Origin: Methyloceanibacter sp.
GTDB lineage: Bacteria > Pseudomonadota > Alphaproteobacteria > Rhizobiales > Methyloligellaceae
Reading direction: 5' to 3'
DNA length: 10,302 nucleotides
Assembly (NCBI GenBank): GCA_025449615.1
Contig: JANWJA010000047.1
Span: forward strand, 1-10,302
Shown: positions 1-7,325 of the stretch, in pieces
How the letters are laid out: each line of letters begins with the position of its first letter
Position numbering within the stretch: position 1 is the first letter of the stretch
The notes under the pieces: generated by a model
What the model was told of the DNA's origin: nothing
The model's input: only the letters and a program-made list of their open reading frames with translations
The model's database searches: none
Position numbers and translations under genes: made by a program

Positions 1-55
1 CCGCGGCCGGTCGCGCGCCCTCGCCTGCCAAACTCTGTCGCTCCGCCCCGCTCAT
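1..55 (-). CDS. hpnD: Probable presqualene diphosphate synthase HpnD, N-terminal fragment (cut by window edge)
   Basis: Only the first 18 codons are visible, reading MSGAERQSLA and then GEGARPAA, with no stop before the edge. The ATG at 55 lies two bases after the hpnC stop codon. A purine-rich GAAGAG nine bases upstream, inside the end of hpnC, could serve as ribosome binding site. In hopanoid operons the gene after hpnC is normally hpnD, which condenses two farnesyl diphosphates to presqualene diphosphate, the substrate of HpnC. The visible residues contain no family motif, so the name rests on position alone. A different hopanoid gene remains possible. Confidence 0.5.
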   Translation of the reverse strand, partial: MSGAERQSLAGEGARPAA

Positions 56-57
56 GG

Positions 58-912
58 TCACGCGCTCTTCTGCACCCACCTCGCCGTAAAGCTGCGGCCC
101 GCACCGCGCAACCCCTCCAGCAGCGCCGCCCCTTTGCCTAGGTGCACAGTCTCACTCAATGGATCACGGACCTTGAGCATGCCAAGCAGCCTTTGCGCCA
201 GTGCGACGATGGCGCCAGTCTCGAGTCCCAGCCGCGTATCCTTGACCGCGAGCGGAAGCTTGGTGGCCTCCGGCATCAGCGCATTGGTCTTCTCGACAAG
301 TGATCGAAAACAGGCGAGCAAAGCCGGCGAACTGCGGCCTGCCCCCAGCTCTTCCACGCGCGCGCCGTGCGCCTCGATGCTATCGAGCGGCACATAGATC
401 CGATCCAATTCGGCGTAGTCCTTACCGCAATCTTGCAGATGATTGATCACTTGCAGTGCCGCGCAAAGCGGATCGGAAAAGGCGTAAGTGGATGGCGCCT
501 CGCCATGCAGATCGAGCACCATGCGCCCCACCGGCATCGCCGAGTAGCGGCAATAATCCATCAGCTCGTCCCAATCTTCATAACGCCGTTTGGTGACGTC
601 GGTGCGAAATGCCGAGAGGAGATCGAGCGGATGGGTCGGCGGCAAATTCCGCTCCGCGAGCACTCCACGCAAGGGAAGGGCGGCGGCGGCGCTATCCCGC
701 TTGCCGATCAACGTATCCTCGAGCGCATCGAGGCCTGCGAATTTCTGCCGCTCGGCGAGCGTTGCGTGGTCGGCGATATCGTCGGCGGCGCGGGCGAAGC
801 GGTAGAACGCCATCACGTCACCGCGTAAGCGTGGCGCGATCAGGCGGGACGCGACGGGAAAATTTTCGCCGTGCTCCGTCTTGGTCGGCTCGATCTCGAT
901 CGCAACACTCAT
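58..912 (-). CDS. hpnC: Hydroxysqualene synthase HpnC
   Basis: The 284-residue product is a trans-isoprenyl diphosphate synthase of the squalene/phytoene synthase family. HpnC is known to convert presqualene diphosphate to hydroxysqualene, which HpnE then reduces to squalene for hopanoid cyclisation. The N-terminal ENFPVASRLIAP stretch (16-27) followed by YRFARAADDIAD (37-48) gives the first Asp-rich motif (D44, D45, D48). CRYSAMPVG (121-129) and LQDCGKDY (159-166, with D161 and D165) form the second diphosphate/Mg-binding face. Length fits the family. The ATG at 912 overlaps the hpnB stop as ATGA, which supports this start. The reading frame stays open upstream to 1350, but that stretch lies antisense-free inside hpnB in another frame and carries no family signal. 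HpnC is preferred over HpnD because of the LQDCGKDY/LDRIYVP form and its place before another gene. The protein is expected to be cytosolic or loosely membrane-associated. Confidence 0.92.
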   Translation of the reverse strand: MSVAIEIEPTKTEHGENFPVASRLIAPRLRGDVMAFYRFARAADDIADHATLAERQKFAGLDALEDTLIGKRDSAAAALPLRGVLAERNLPPTHPLDLLSAFRTDVTKRRYEDWDELMDYCRYSAMPVGRMVLDLHGEAPSTYAFSDPLCAALQVINHLQDCGKDYAELDRIYVPLDSIEAHGARVEELGAGRSSPALLACFRSLVEKTNALMPEATKLPLAVKDTRLGLETGAIVALAQRLLGMLKVRDPLSETVHLGKGAALLEGLRGAGRSFTARWVQKSA

Positions 913-2066
913 CGCGTCTTGGCCTCGGCCTGACTCCGCCCCTTCCACATGCCTCCGCGCCCTAAGCCATGCTGGTACGCCGAATTGACCGTGAACGCCA
1001 CATAACAGGCGGCAATTCCCGGCAAAGCTAGGGTCCAAAACGGCGATTGGCCGTAAAAACGTAAGATCGGGAGAAAAGACAGCGTCATTAAGGCCCACGC
1101 CAATCCTGCGATCCAATTGGTCGGGAAACCGCCAAAGATAGTCAGCAAGGGGGCTATGAAAAACACCAAGGCCATGCCGGCCAATGTGCCGGCAAGCAGC
1201 AGCGGCGAATAATTGAGCTGGGCATACGCCGAGCGCGAGACCATGCGCCCAATGTCGCCGAATGTCGGATAAGGCCTGATGCTGCGGACATCCTCGCTGA
1301 GCTGCAGCGAGATCGGTCCTTGCCGCTTCATCAGTTTGGCAAGCGCGCAATCGTCGATTAGCGCGCCTTGGATCGCCTCGATGCCGCCGGCGCGCTTCAG
1401 CGCTTCTCGCTTCACCAGCATGCAGCCCCCCGCTGCTGCCGCGACTTTCCTGTCACTCCGGTTCACCCAGGAGAACGGATAGAGCATCTGAAAGAAGAAG
1501 ACGAAGGCGGGAATCAGTGCGCGCTCGGCAAAGCTTTCACAATGGAGCTTCGCCATCAAAGAGGTGAGTACGTAATTTCCCGACTTCGCGCGCACGACCA
1601 GGTGCTTTAGTGCGTCCGGCGCATAGTGAATGTCGGCGTCGGTGAGGAGCAAATACTCCGGCGCTGAGCGAGCGGCATCGGCTTTAGCGATGCCTTGGGC
1701 TTGCGCCCAGACCTTGCCGGTCCAGCCAGAAGGCAGAGCCTTTGCGGTGACGATTGAGATCTCGCGACCGTCTTTGGTCGCAACGCCCCGCGCTGCATCC
1801 GGTGTGCCGTCACTGCTTTGATCATCGACGACGATGACGGAATGCTTCCCGGGATAGTCCTGCGCCAGTATCGAGGCGAGGCTCGTCGGCAGCATCGACG
1901 CCTCGTCGCGGGCGGGGATAATAACAGCAACGCTCGGCCAACCGCCTTTCGAGACAGGCGCGCTGCCCTCCTCGCGCTCATCGGCGAGCCAGAAATTGCC
2001 ATGCAAAAAGATCAGATAAATCCAGATGCCGAGCGCGACGCTCGCTATCGCAACGGCTAGGGTCAC
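909..2066 (-). CDS. hpnB: Hopanoid-associated membrane glycosyltransferase HpnB (GT2 family)
   Basis: The 385-residue product has an N-terminal membrane segment (about 2-22), a GT-A domain, and three hydrophobic segments near the C-terminus (about 289-309, 318-336, 343-362). The GT2 domain begins VAVIIPARDE (46-55) and carries VVDDQSSDGT (79-88) for nucleotide-sugar binding, LLTDAD (140-145) as the DxD-like metal site, and ALIDDCALA (235-243), where the catalytic Asp of this family usually lies. HpnB is conserved in hopanoid clusters, but its donor and acceptor are not well defined; a role in hopanoid side-chain glycosylation is inference. I start at the GTG at 2066, which overlaps the hpnA stop as GTGA, the same pattern as the ATGA junction to hpnC at the other end. 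A TTG at 2093 would add nine residues inside hpnA and has no ribosome binding site. The GTG also has only a weak purine stretch upstream, which suggests coupled translation. Confidence 0.9.
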   Translation of the reverse strand: MTLAVAIASVALGIWIYLIFLHGNFWLADEREEGSAPVSKGGWPSVAVIIPARDEASMLPTSLASILAQDYPGKHSVIVVDDQSSDGTPDAARGVATKDGREISIVTAKALPSGWTGKVWAQAQGIAKADAARSAPEYLLLTDADIHYAPDALKHLVVRAKSGNYVLTSLMAKLHCESFAERALIPAFVFFFQMLYPFSWVNRSDRKVAAAAGGCMLVKREALKRAGGIEAIQGALIDDCALAKLMKRQGPISLQLSEDVRSIRPYPTFGDIGRMVSRSAYAQLNYSPLLLAGTLAGMALVFFIAPLLTIFGGFPTNWIAGLAWALMTLSFLPILRFYGQSPFWTLALPGIAACYVAFTVNSAYQHGLGRGGMWKGRSQAEAKTR

Positions 2067-3058
2067 GAAAGCATGCCTGCCTGGCGGAACCAATCGATGG
2101 CATCGCGAATGCCCTCATCCACCGGCCTCGGCCTGTAACCAAGCTCCCGCTCCGCCTTCGCCGAGCTGAAATACATCCGGTATTTTGCCAGCCGCAATCC
2201 GTCGAGCGTAACGAAGGGCTCCTTGCCGGTCAGCCGCGCCAAAGCTTCGGCACCAATTGCGATCGGATAGATCAATTGTCTTGGCATGCGAATGGTCGGT
2301 GGAGACCTTCCCACCGATCGCGCGATCCGGCCAAGCAGATCGGCCAGACTCATATTCTCCCCACCGAGAATATAGCGCTCGCCGATCCGGCCGCGCCGTA
2401 ACGCCGCGATATGCCCGGAGCCGACATCGTCAACATGCACGATATTGAGCCCTGTATCGACATAAGCCGGCATGCGGCCCTTTGCAGCCTCGATGACGAT
2501 GCGTCCCGTCGGCGTCGGTTTGACATCGCGCGGCCCGATCGGCGTCGAGGGATTGACGATCACCGCTGGCAGCCCCTCGCCCACCATGCGTTCCACGAGA
2601 CGTTCGGCGGCGACCTTGCTCTTCTTATAGGCGCCGATCGCCTCGTTCTCGCTGAGCGGCTCACTCTCGTCCGCAGGCGTACCGTCCTCATGCAGCTTCA
2701 GCGTCGCCACGCTCGAGGTATAGACGATGCGCTCAGCACCTGCGTCTCGCGCCGCCTCCATCACGCTCCGAGTGCCCTCGATATTGGCGCGGAGGATCTC
2801 GTCCGGGTCAGGCGCCCAAAGCCGATAATCCGCCGCGACATGAAACACGTAGCGAGCGCCCTCTGCGGCTTGGCGCATCGCGGCGCCGTCCAGCATGTCA
2901 CCTTCGACGATCTCGATGTCGAGTCCGTCGAGATTCTTGCGCGGGCTGCTTCGCCGCACCAGCGCCCTCACGCCGATCCCGGCACGCAACAGTTCACGAG
3001 CGACCGCCGACCCTACGAAACCGGATGCTCCGGTGATGAACGCGATGTCGGCACCCAC
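2063..3058 (-). CDS. hpnA: Hopanoid-associated sugar epimerase HpnA (extended SDR)
   Basis: The 331-residue product is an extended short-chain dehydrogenase/reductase resembling NAD-dependent sugar epimerases and dihydroflavonol reductases. It has the Rossmann glycine motif TGASGFVG (9-16), a VRALVRR strand (30-36), EGDMLD (52-57), catalytic YTSSVAT (113-119), YKKSK (144-148, Tyr144 and Lys148), and NPSTPIGPRD (169-178) in the substrate half. HpnA is a hallmark of hopanoid gene clusters; its precise substrate is unsettled, and a part in making the hopanoid side chain is inference. The GTG at 3058 is chosen because GGAGGA stands seven bases upstream and the Rossmann strand then begins at residue 4, as usual. 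An ATG at 3142 would add 28 residues that lie mostly inside the upstream gene and do not match the fold. The gene is 16 bases downstream of the namZ-like stop, so it is co-transcribed. Confidence 0.92.
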   Translation of the reverse strand: MGADIAFITGASGFVGSAVARELLRAGIGVRALVRRSSPRKNLDGLDIEIVEGDMLDGAAMRQAAEGARYVFHVAADYRLWAPDPDEILRANIEGTRSVMEAARDAGAERIVYTSSVATLKLHEDGTPADESEPLSENEAIGAYKKSKVAAERLVERMVGEGLPAVIVNPSTPIGPRDVKPTPTGRIVIEAAKGRMPAYVDTGLNIVHVDDVGSGHIAALRRGRIGERYILGGENMSLADLLGRIARSVGRSPPTIRMPRQLIYPIAIGAEALARLTGKEPFVTLDGLRLAKYRMYFSSAKAERELGYRPRPVDEGIRDAIDWFRQAGMLS

Positions 3059-3065
3059 GCCCAAG

Positions 3066-3071
3066 TCCTCC
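3066..3071 (-). promoter_or_regulatory. Ribosome binding site of hpnA
   Basis: On the minus strand this reads GGAGGA, seven bases before the GTG at 3058. It lies in the short gap after the namZ-like stop and fixes the hpnA start against the longer upstream ATG reading at 3142. Confidence 0.85.
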
Positions 3072-3074
3072 AAA

Positions 3075-4232
3075 TCAATACAAAAGATACGGCTTCCGAA
3101 TCTCGTCGAACTCAACCTCGCCGGTGCGCCAGCTCGCGACAATGTCGCTTAGGGGAATTTGCGCCTCGATCTGCTCTCTCAATTGCGGCGAGCCCGCGAG
3201 AATATCGATCGGCATCTTGTCGTGCTCATATTCGTAAGGCGGCTCGCGCCATTTGAATGCGCCGGGCTTCGAACCTAATCCTTCCCGCAGCAACGACACG
3301 CCGACCTTGACCGGCTCGAAGGCGGCTCGGTCGGTTATATGGATCTGGCAGCCGCCGCAACTGATCTTCGCGTGCTTCTGAAAGGTCGGCTCGAAATTCA
3401 CCGGCCGAAAATAGACGCCCCTCAGGCCCGCTGCATTCATGCGTGCGGCAAACCCCTCGCCATCGAGCCAGGGCGCGCCGATCAGCTCGAAGGGCCGGGT
3501 GGTGCCTCTGCCCTCAGACATCATCGTACCTTCGAACAGCACGGTGCCGGGATAGACGATTGCCGTATCGAGCGTCGGCATGTTCGGTGACGGCATCACC
3601 CAATGGATGTCGGTCGCGTCCCAATACATCTCGCGCGACCAACCTTCCATCGGGACTGCCTCAAGCTCCGCGCCAATGCCGAAATGATCGTTGAACAAGA
3701 GCGCCAGCTCAGCCACCGTCATGCCGTGCCGCATCGGCATGCGGAACTGTCCGACGAACGACTCATAGCCCGGCTCGAGCGTCGGACCTTCGACCGCCAC
3801 GCCACCAATCGGATTGGGCCGGTCGCAGACGATCACCGGAATCCCGGCTCGCGCCGCCGCCCGCAAACAATTGGCCATGGTGTAGATGAAAGTATAGATG
3901 CGGGCGCCGACATCTTGCAGATCGACGACGAGGACGTCGACCAGGCCAAGCATCTCCGGCGTTGGCTCGCGGGTCTCGCTATAGAGCGAGAAGATCGGCA
4001 CATTCCGCCGCGGATCTTTCCCGTGCGGCGTCTCGATCATGTTGTCTTGCAAATTCGACTGATAACCGTGCTGCGGCCCGAAGATCGCGGTGAGCTTGAA
4101 GTCGCCGGATTGGGCAAGTTGATCGGCAATGTGCCGGAAGCGCTGGTCGATGGACGCGGGGTTGGCGAGCACCCCGACACGCAAGCCCTTGAGCCGGGGC
4201 GAGGCCAACAGCATTTCAGAACCGAGCTTCAT
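3075..4232 (-). CDS. DUF1343 / NamZ-like putative exo-beta-N-acetylmuramidase (YbbC family)
   Basis: The 385-residue product belongs to the YbbC/DUF1343 family, whose founding Bacillus member NamZ removes terminal N-acetylmuramic acid from peptidoglycan fragments. Visible family landmarks are LKGLRVGVLANPAS (14-27), FGPQHGYQ (51-58), DLQDVGARIYTF (104-115), DRPNPIGG (137-144), RHGMT (168-172), PSPNMPT (214-220) and the YPGTVLFEGT to SEGRGTTRPFE block (227-249). I see no signal peptide or membrane segment, so it is probably cytosolic, unlike secreted relatives; this would fit recycling of imported wall fragments. Residue 54 is Gln where the motif, as I recall it, usually has Glu, so activity on the classical substrate is not assured. 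The ATG at 4232 is chosen because family members begin close to a KLG..LL segment; a GTG at 4268 would add 12 basic residues and has no ribosome binding site. The gene is first in the operon with hpnABC. Confidence 0.85.
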   Translation of the reverse strand: MKLGSEMLLASPRLKGLRVGVLANPASIDQRFRHIADQLAQSGDFKLTAIFGPQHGYQSNLQDNMIETPHGKDPRRNVPIFSLYSETREPTPEMLGLVDVLVVDLQDVGARIYTFIYTMANCLRAAARAGIPVIVCDRPNPIGGVAVEGPTLEPGYESFVGQFRMPMRHGMTVAELALLFNDHFGIGAELEAVPMEGWSREMYWDATDIHWVMPSPNMPTLDTAIVYPGTVLFEGTMMSEGRGTTRPFELIGAPWLDGEGFAARMNAAGLRGVYFRPVNFEPTFQKHAKISCGGCQIHITDRAAFEPVKVGVSLLREGLGSKPGAFKWREPPYEYEHDKMPIDILAGSPQLREQIEAQIPLSDIVASWRTGEVEFDEIRKPYLLY

Positions 4233-4346
4233 GGCCCCCCGCCGACCCCGATCACTTAAGGGGCGCACGCTATTGATCCGAACGTCCTATTGCACAAGCC
4301 GTCCAATGCAATCAATCTCTCGTTGCAGGAAAACTTAAGGATTTCA
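4233..4346. promoter_or_regulatory. Divergent intergenic region, probable promoters for the namZ-hpn operon and the CBM9-like gene
   Basis: This 114-base gap separates two divergent starts and must carry the promoter of at least one operon unless transcription enters from elsewhere. No convincing -35/-10 pair could be picked by eye on either strand. It holds a dyad ATTGCA (4289-4294) and TGCAAT (4307-4312) separated by 12 bases, plus another TTGCA at 4323-4327. These could be operator half-sites, but no regulator is encoded nearby. Confidence 0.45.
4337..4341 (+). promoter_or_regulatory. Ribosome binding site of the CBM9-like gene
   Basis: AAGGA stands five bases before the ATG at 4347 and supports that start over an in-frame TTG at 4290, which has no purine-rich sequence before it. 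Confidence 0.7.
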
Positions 4347-5036
4347 ATGCAAAACGATAGCCCCAGCACCCGCTATATCATTCAGCGGGCCGAAACATTG
4401 CCCTCAGTTTCAGCTGCCTTGGAGGAGCATTCCTGGGCGTTGGTACCGCCGCTCGCGATCGCGAGCTTCCATCCGCAGAGCGGCGACCACAGGCCCCACA
4501 CCGAGGCGCGCCTGCTTCACGATGGCAATGCCATCGCCGTGATCTTCCGCATCGAGGACCGCTACGTTGTGGCGCGACAGAGTACTTATCAATCTCCGAC
4601 CCACAAGGATTCCTGCGTCGAGTTCTTCGTTCAGCCGAAACCCGGCCTCGGCTATTTCAATTTCGAGTTCAACGCCATCGGCACGCTGCTGCTCTGGTAT
4701 ATCGACCGTCCTCGCCGAGACGACGGAAGCTTCGAGCATCATGTGGAAGTTCCGCTGGAGCTCGCACGCAATATCGCGGTCCATGCCTCGCTGACTGGGC
4801 CCATCCAAGAGGAAATAGTGGAGCCTCTGGTTTGGACCCTCTCGTTCCGCGTGCCGAAATCTCTGTTCGAGAACTTCGTCGGGCCGCTGCCAGATCTCGG
4901 CGGTCAGACCTGGCGCGCAAACTTCTATAAATGCTCTGACCTCTCTTCACACGCGCATTGGGGCGCTTGGGCCTCAATCGGCGAGCGCCTCGACTTCCAT
5001 CAGCCATCACGCTTCGGAGAGATCGTATTCACCTGA
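4347..5036 (+). CDS. CBM9-like carbohydrate-binding domain protein
   Basis: The 229-residue product looks like a single-domain beta-sandwich of the carbohydrate-binding family 9-like group. Supporting stretches are AVIFRIEDRYV (64-74), DSCVEFFVQP (88-97), YFNFEFNAIGTLLLWY (103-118), WTLSFRVP (163-170) and the C-terminal block WRANFYKCSD (189-198), HWGAWASIG (204-212) and FHQPSRFGEIVF (217-228). The many aromatic residues fit sugar binding by stacking, but no ligand can be named. I see no signal peptide, membrane segment or attached catalytic domain, so it is probably a cytosolic stand-alone protein of unknown role. The start follows from the AAGGA ribosome binding site. It is the only plus-strand gene in the window: divergent from the namZ-like gene and convergent with patD. 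Its neighbour acting on a wall sugar makes a shared carbohydrate theme possible, but this is inference. Confidence 0.78.
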   Translation: MQNDSPSTRYIIQRAETLPSVSAALEEHSWALVPPLAIASFHPQSGDHRPHTEARLLHDGNAIAVIFRIEDRYVVARQSTYQSPTHKDSCVEFFVQPKPGLGYFNFEFNAIGTLLLWYIDRPRRDDGSFEHHVEVPLELARNIAVHASLTGPIQEEIVEPLVWTLSFRVPKSLFENFVGPLPDLGGQTWRANFYKCSDLSSHAHWGAWASIGERLDFHQPSRFGEIVFT

Positions 5037-5043
5037 GGTTCGC

Positions 5044-6471
5044 TTACAGCTTCACCATCACGTGCCGCGCGACCGTGTAATCTTCGAGCGCGTACATCGA
5101 CAGGTCCTTGCCGTAGCCGGAGTGCTTCAGCCCGCCATGCGGCATCTCGCTCACCAGCATGAAATGCGTGTTGACCCAGGTCGCGCCATATTGAAGCCGC
5201 GCCGCCGTCGCCATGCCTTTGCCGATGTCCGACGTCCATACCGACGACGAGAGTCCGTAGTCGCTGTCGTTCGCCCACTCGACGGCCTGATCGACATCGT
5301 CGAAGCGCGTGACCGAAACCACCGGACCGAACACTTCCTTGCGGACGATCTCGTCATCCTGCTTGGCGCCCGCCACCACCGTCGGCTCGAAGAAGAATCC
5401 TTTGCCGCCAGGAGACTTGCCGCCGGCGGTGATGGACATATGCTTCTGCTTCCCCGCGCGCTCAACGAAGCTTTGCACGCGCCCTTTCTGACTTGCGGAG
5501 ATCAACGGTCCAATATCATTCTCGTCGTCATTGGCGAGATTGAATTTGATTTCCTTCGCCGCGCTCGACAAATCGGCGACCAGATTGTCGTAGATCTTCT
5601 TGCCCGCATAGATGCGGCAGGCAGCGGTGCAATCCTGGCCGGCATTGTAATAGCCGAACGCCTTGACGCCCGAGACTACCGACTCAAGATCCGCGTCGTC
5701 GAACACGATCACCGGCGCCTTGCCGCCAAGCTCGAGATGCGTGCGCTTGATGGTAGGAGCAGCGGCTTGAAGCACTTTCTGACCGGTTCCGATGCTGCCG
5801 GTGAGCGACACCATCGCGATCTTCGGGTGCGTGATGAGCGCGTTTCCCGTCGTCGCACCGCGCCCGACCACGACATTCACAACGCCCTCCGGGAAGATGT
5901 CGGCAATGGTCTTGGCAAGCTTCAGCGTGGTCAGCGGCGTCTGCTCCGAGGGCTTTAGCACGATCGTATTGCCTCCGGCCAAAGCCGGGGCAAGTTTCCA
6001 GGCCGCCATCGCCAGCGGGTAGTTCCACGGCGCGATCGATCCCACCACCCCGATCGGATCGCGCCGGATCATCGAGGTGAAGCCAGTCATATATTCGCCC
6101 GCAACCACGCCATGCATGTTGCGTACCGCGGTGGCAAAGAACCGGAAGCAATCGACAATCCCCGGCATCTCGTCCTGAAGCATACGAATTCTCGGCTTGC
6201 CGCAATTGAGTGCCTCCAGCGTGGCGAACGCTTCCGCGTCTTTCTCAATCGCATCGGCAAGCTTCAGCAGCAGGCCAGATCGCTCGGCCGGCGTGGTGCG
6301 CGACCACGTTTTGAACGCAGTAGAGGCCGCTTCAACTGCCGCATCGACCTGAGCCGGAGAAGCATCGGGAAGACTGACGATGGCCTCCTCGGTCTTCGGG
6401 TTGATGACCGTCTCCCCGGCTTCGCTGCCGGCGACGAATTTCGAGCCAATCAACATTTGTGTATCGAGCAT
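5044..6471 (-). CDS. patD: Gamma-aminobutyraldehyde dehydrogenase (PatD/YdcW-like)
   Basis: The 475-residue product is a full-length NAD-dependent aldehyde dehydrogenase. It shows PWNYP (148-152, oxyanion Asn150), KPSE (173-176), LTGSIGTG (223-230), ELGGK (247-251, general base Glu247), GQDCTA (278-283, nucleophile Cys281) and KEVFGP (378-383). The C-terminal [12 protein letters not shown] and [12 protein letters not shown] stretches resemble E. coli PatD, which oxidises 4-aminobutanal, made from putrescine by transamination, to GABA. Its position directly after four polyamine-type ABC transporter genes matches ydcSTUVW of E. coli and supports this substrate; betaine aldehyde or another amino-aldehyde is the main alternative. 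The ATG at 6471 has GGAGAG six bases upstream and gives the family length; the open frame further upstream to 6654 runs into the permease gene and is not coding. It is last in its operon, with a 35-base gap after the permease gene. Confidence 0.9.
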   Translation of the reverse strand: MLDTQMLIGSKFVAGSEAGETVINPKTEEAIVSLPDASPAQVDAAVEAASTAFKTWSRTTPAERSGLLLKLADAIEKDAEAFATLEALNCGKPRIRMLQDEMPGIVDCFRFFATAVRNMHGVVAGEYMTGFTSMIRRDPIGVVGSIAPWNYPLAMAAWKLAPALAGGNTIVLKPSEQTPLTTLKLAKTIADIFPEGVVNVVVGRGATTGNALITHPKIAMVSLTGSIGTGQKVLQAAAPTIKRTHLELGGKAPVIVFDDADLESVVSGVKAFGYYNAGQDCTAACRIYAGKKIYDNLVADLSSAAKEIKFNLANDDENDIGPLISASQKGRVQSFVERAGKQKHMSITAGGKSPGGKGFFFEPTVVAGAKQDDEIVRKEVFGPVVSVTRFDDVDQAVEWANDSDYGLSSSVWTSDIGKGMATAARLQYGATWVNTHFMLVSEMPHGGLKHSGYGKDLSMYALEDYTVARHVMVKL

Positions 6472-6477
6472 GGATTT

Positions 6478-6483
6478 CTCTCC
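6478..6483 (-). promoter_or_regulatory. Ribosome binding site of patD
   Basis: Reads GGAGAG on the minus strand, six bases before the ATG at 6471, and settles the start against the open frame that continues upstream. Confidence 0.75.
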
Positions 6484-6506
6484 GCTTAAAATCGCGCCAT
6501 AGCCGG

Positions 6507-7325
6507 CTATTTCGATGACCCGCCAGTATGCTCGCCCTCGCGCGTCAGATAATACGCGGCAAGGATCGGCAGCATCGTGACCGCGATGACGAAGACTGCG
6601 ACCACGTTGGTCACGGGACGCTGACGCGGCCGGATCAGCTCCGACAACATCCAAATTGGCAAAGTGGATTGCTGGCCTGCGGTGAACGTCGTCACGATCA
6701 CCTCGTCGAAAGACAGCGCGAAGGCCAGCATACCGCCCGCGAGCAGCGCGGTTCCGATCTGTGGCAGGATCACATGCCGGAAGGTCTGGAACGCATTGGC
6801 GCCGAGGTCCATCGAGGCTTCGATCAGATTGCCGGAAAGACGGCGGAACCTGGCAATGGCATTGTTATATACGACCACGATGCAGAACGTGGCGTGGCCG
6901 AGCACGATGGTCCAGATCGAGAAATCGATTCCCATAATGTCAAAAGCCGAACGGAGCGAAATGCCGGTGATGATGCCCGGCAGCGCAATCGGCAAGACGA
7001 ACAGCAAGGAAATAGTTTCGCGGCCAAAGAACTTGGCGCGGGAAAGCGCAGCCGCTGCGAGCGTACCAAAAATCAGCGCCAGGAAGGTCGCGATCACGGC
7101 AACTTCAAGCGACAGATAGAGCGGCGGCCAAATATCGGGACGCTGCGACCAGGCAATGCCGAACCATTTCGTGGTGTAGCCCGGCGGCGGAAACTGGAAG
7201 CTCTTTTCCTCGGTGGTAAAGGCGTAGAGCAAGATCAGAGCGAGCGGCAGGTGCAGGAACAATAGCCCGCCAATCGCCGCGATGCGCAAGCCCAGAGGCC
7301 TGTCCCGGTTGATCTCAGAGGACAT
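6507..7325 (-). CDS. ydcV: Polyamine-type ABC transporter permease (YdcV/PotI-like)
   Basis: The 272-residue product is an inner-membrane permease of the binding-protein-dependent (MetI-like) class. Six hydrophobic segments can be placed at about 14-36, 72-94, 105-125, 137-155, 189-212 and 238-260. The cytoplasmic EAA loop [14 protein letters not shown] (169-182), followed by HVILPQI, contacts the ATPase. It is the second permease of the transporter and would pair with the neighbouring YdcU-like protein. The ATG at 7325 overlaps the end of the upstream permease gene by 11 bases and has GGGAG six bases before it; an upstream start at 7412 would only add shadow sequence read out of frame across the upstream gene. 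Polyamine specificity is inferred from gene order and from the linked aldehyde dehydrogenase; other PotI-like substrates such as opines cannot be excluded. Confidence 0.9.
   Translation of the reverse strand: MSSEINRDRPLGLRIAAIGGLLFLHLPLALILLYAFTTEEKSFQFPPPGYTTKWFGIAWSQRPDIWPPLYLSLEVAVIATFLALIFGTLAAAALSRAKFFGRETISLLFVLPIALPGIITGISLRSAFDIMGIDFSIWTIVLGHATFCIVVVYNNAIARFRRLSGNLIEASMDLGANAFQTFRHVILPQIGTALLAGGMLAFALSFDEVIVTTFTAGQQSTLPIWMLSELIRPRQRPVTNVVAVFVIAVTMLPILAAYYLTREGEHTGGSSK

Noticed and set aside
913..1350. N-terminal extension of hpnC by 146 codons
   Set aside because: It lies wholly within hpnB in another frame, its translation has no family resemblance, and the ATG at 912 with its ATGA overlap gives the normal HpnC length.
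2352..2373. 8-bp inverted repeat ATATTCTC / GAGAATAT with a six-base loop
   Set aside because: It is inside hpnA and encodes the conserved YILGGENMS segment; there is no positional reason for a regulatory role.
2411..3256. 281-codon open frame on the plus strand opposite hpnA
   Set aside because: It is antisense to a clearly conserved SDR gene; the translation is Arg/His-rich without motifs, as expected for a shadow frame in GC-rich DNA.
3974..3991. 7-bp inverted repeat TCTCGCT / AGCGAGA with a four-base loop
   Set aside because: It lies inside the NamZ-like coding region, has no T-run, and is short enough to arise by chance.
3603..4259. 218-codon open frame opposite the NamZ-like gene
   Set aside because: It is a shadow of the conserved DUF1343 codons, with no start signal or motif.
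5062..5958. 298-codon open frame on the plus strand opposite patD
   Set aside because: It mirrors the conserved aldehyde dehydrogenase codons; composition is Arg-rich, there is no ribosome binding site and no recognisable domain.
6499..6510. Perfect palindrome ATAGCCGGCTAT overlapping the permease stop codon
   Set aside because: Two or three 12-base palindromes are expected by chance in a window of this size; with no loop it is unlikely to fold as a hairpin.
6528..7265. 245-codon open frame opposite the YdcV-like permease gene
   Set aside because: It is very rich in Arg, Gln, Glu and His because it is the complement of hydrophobic codons; it is a shadow.
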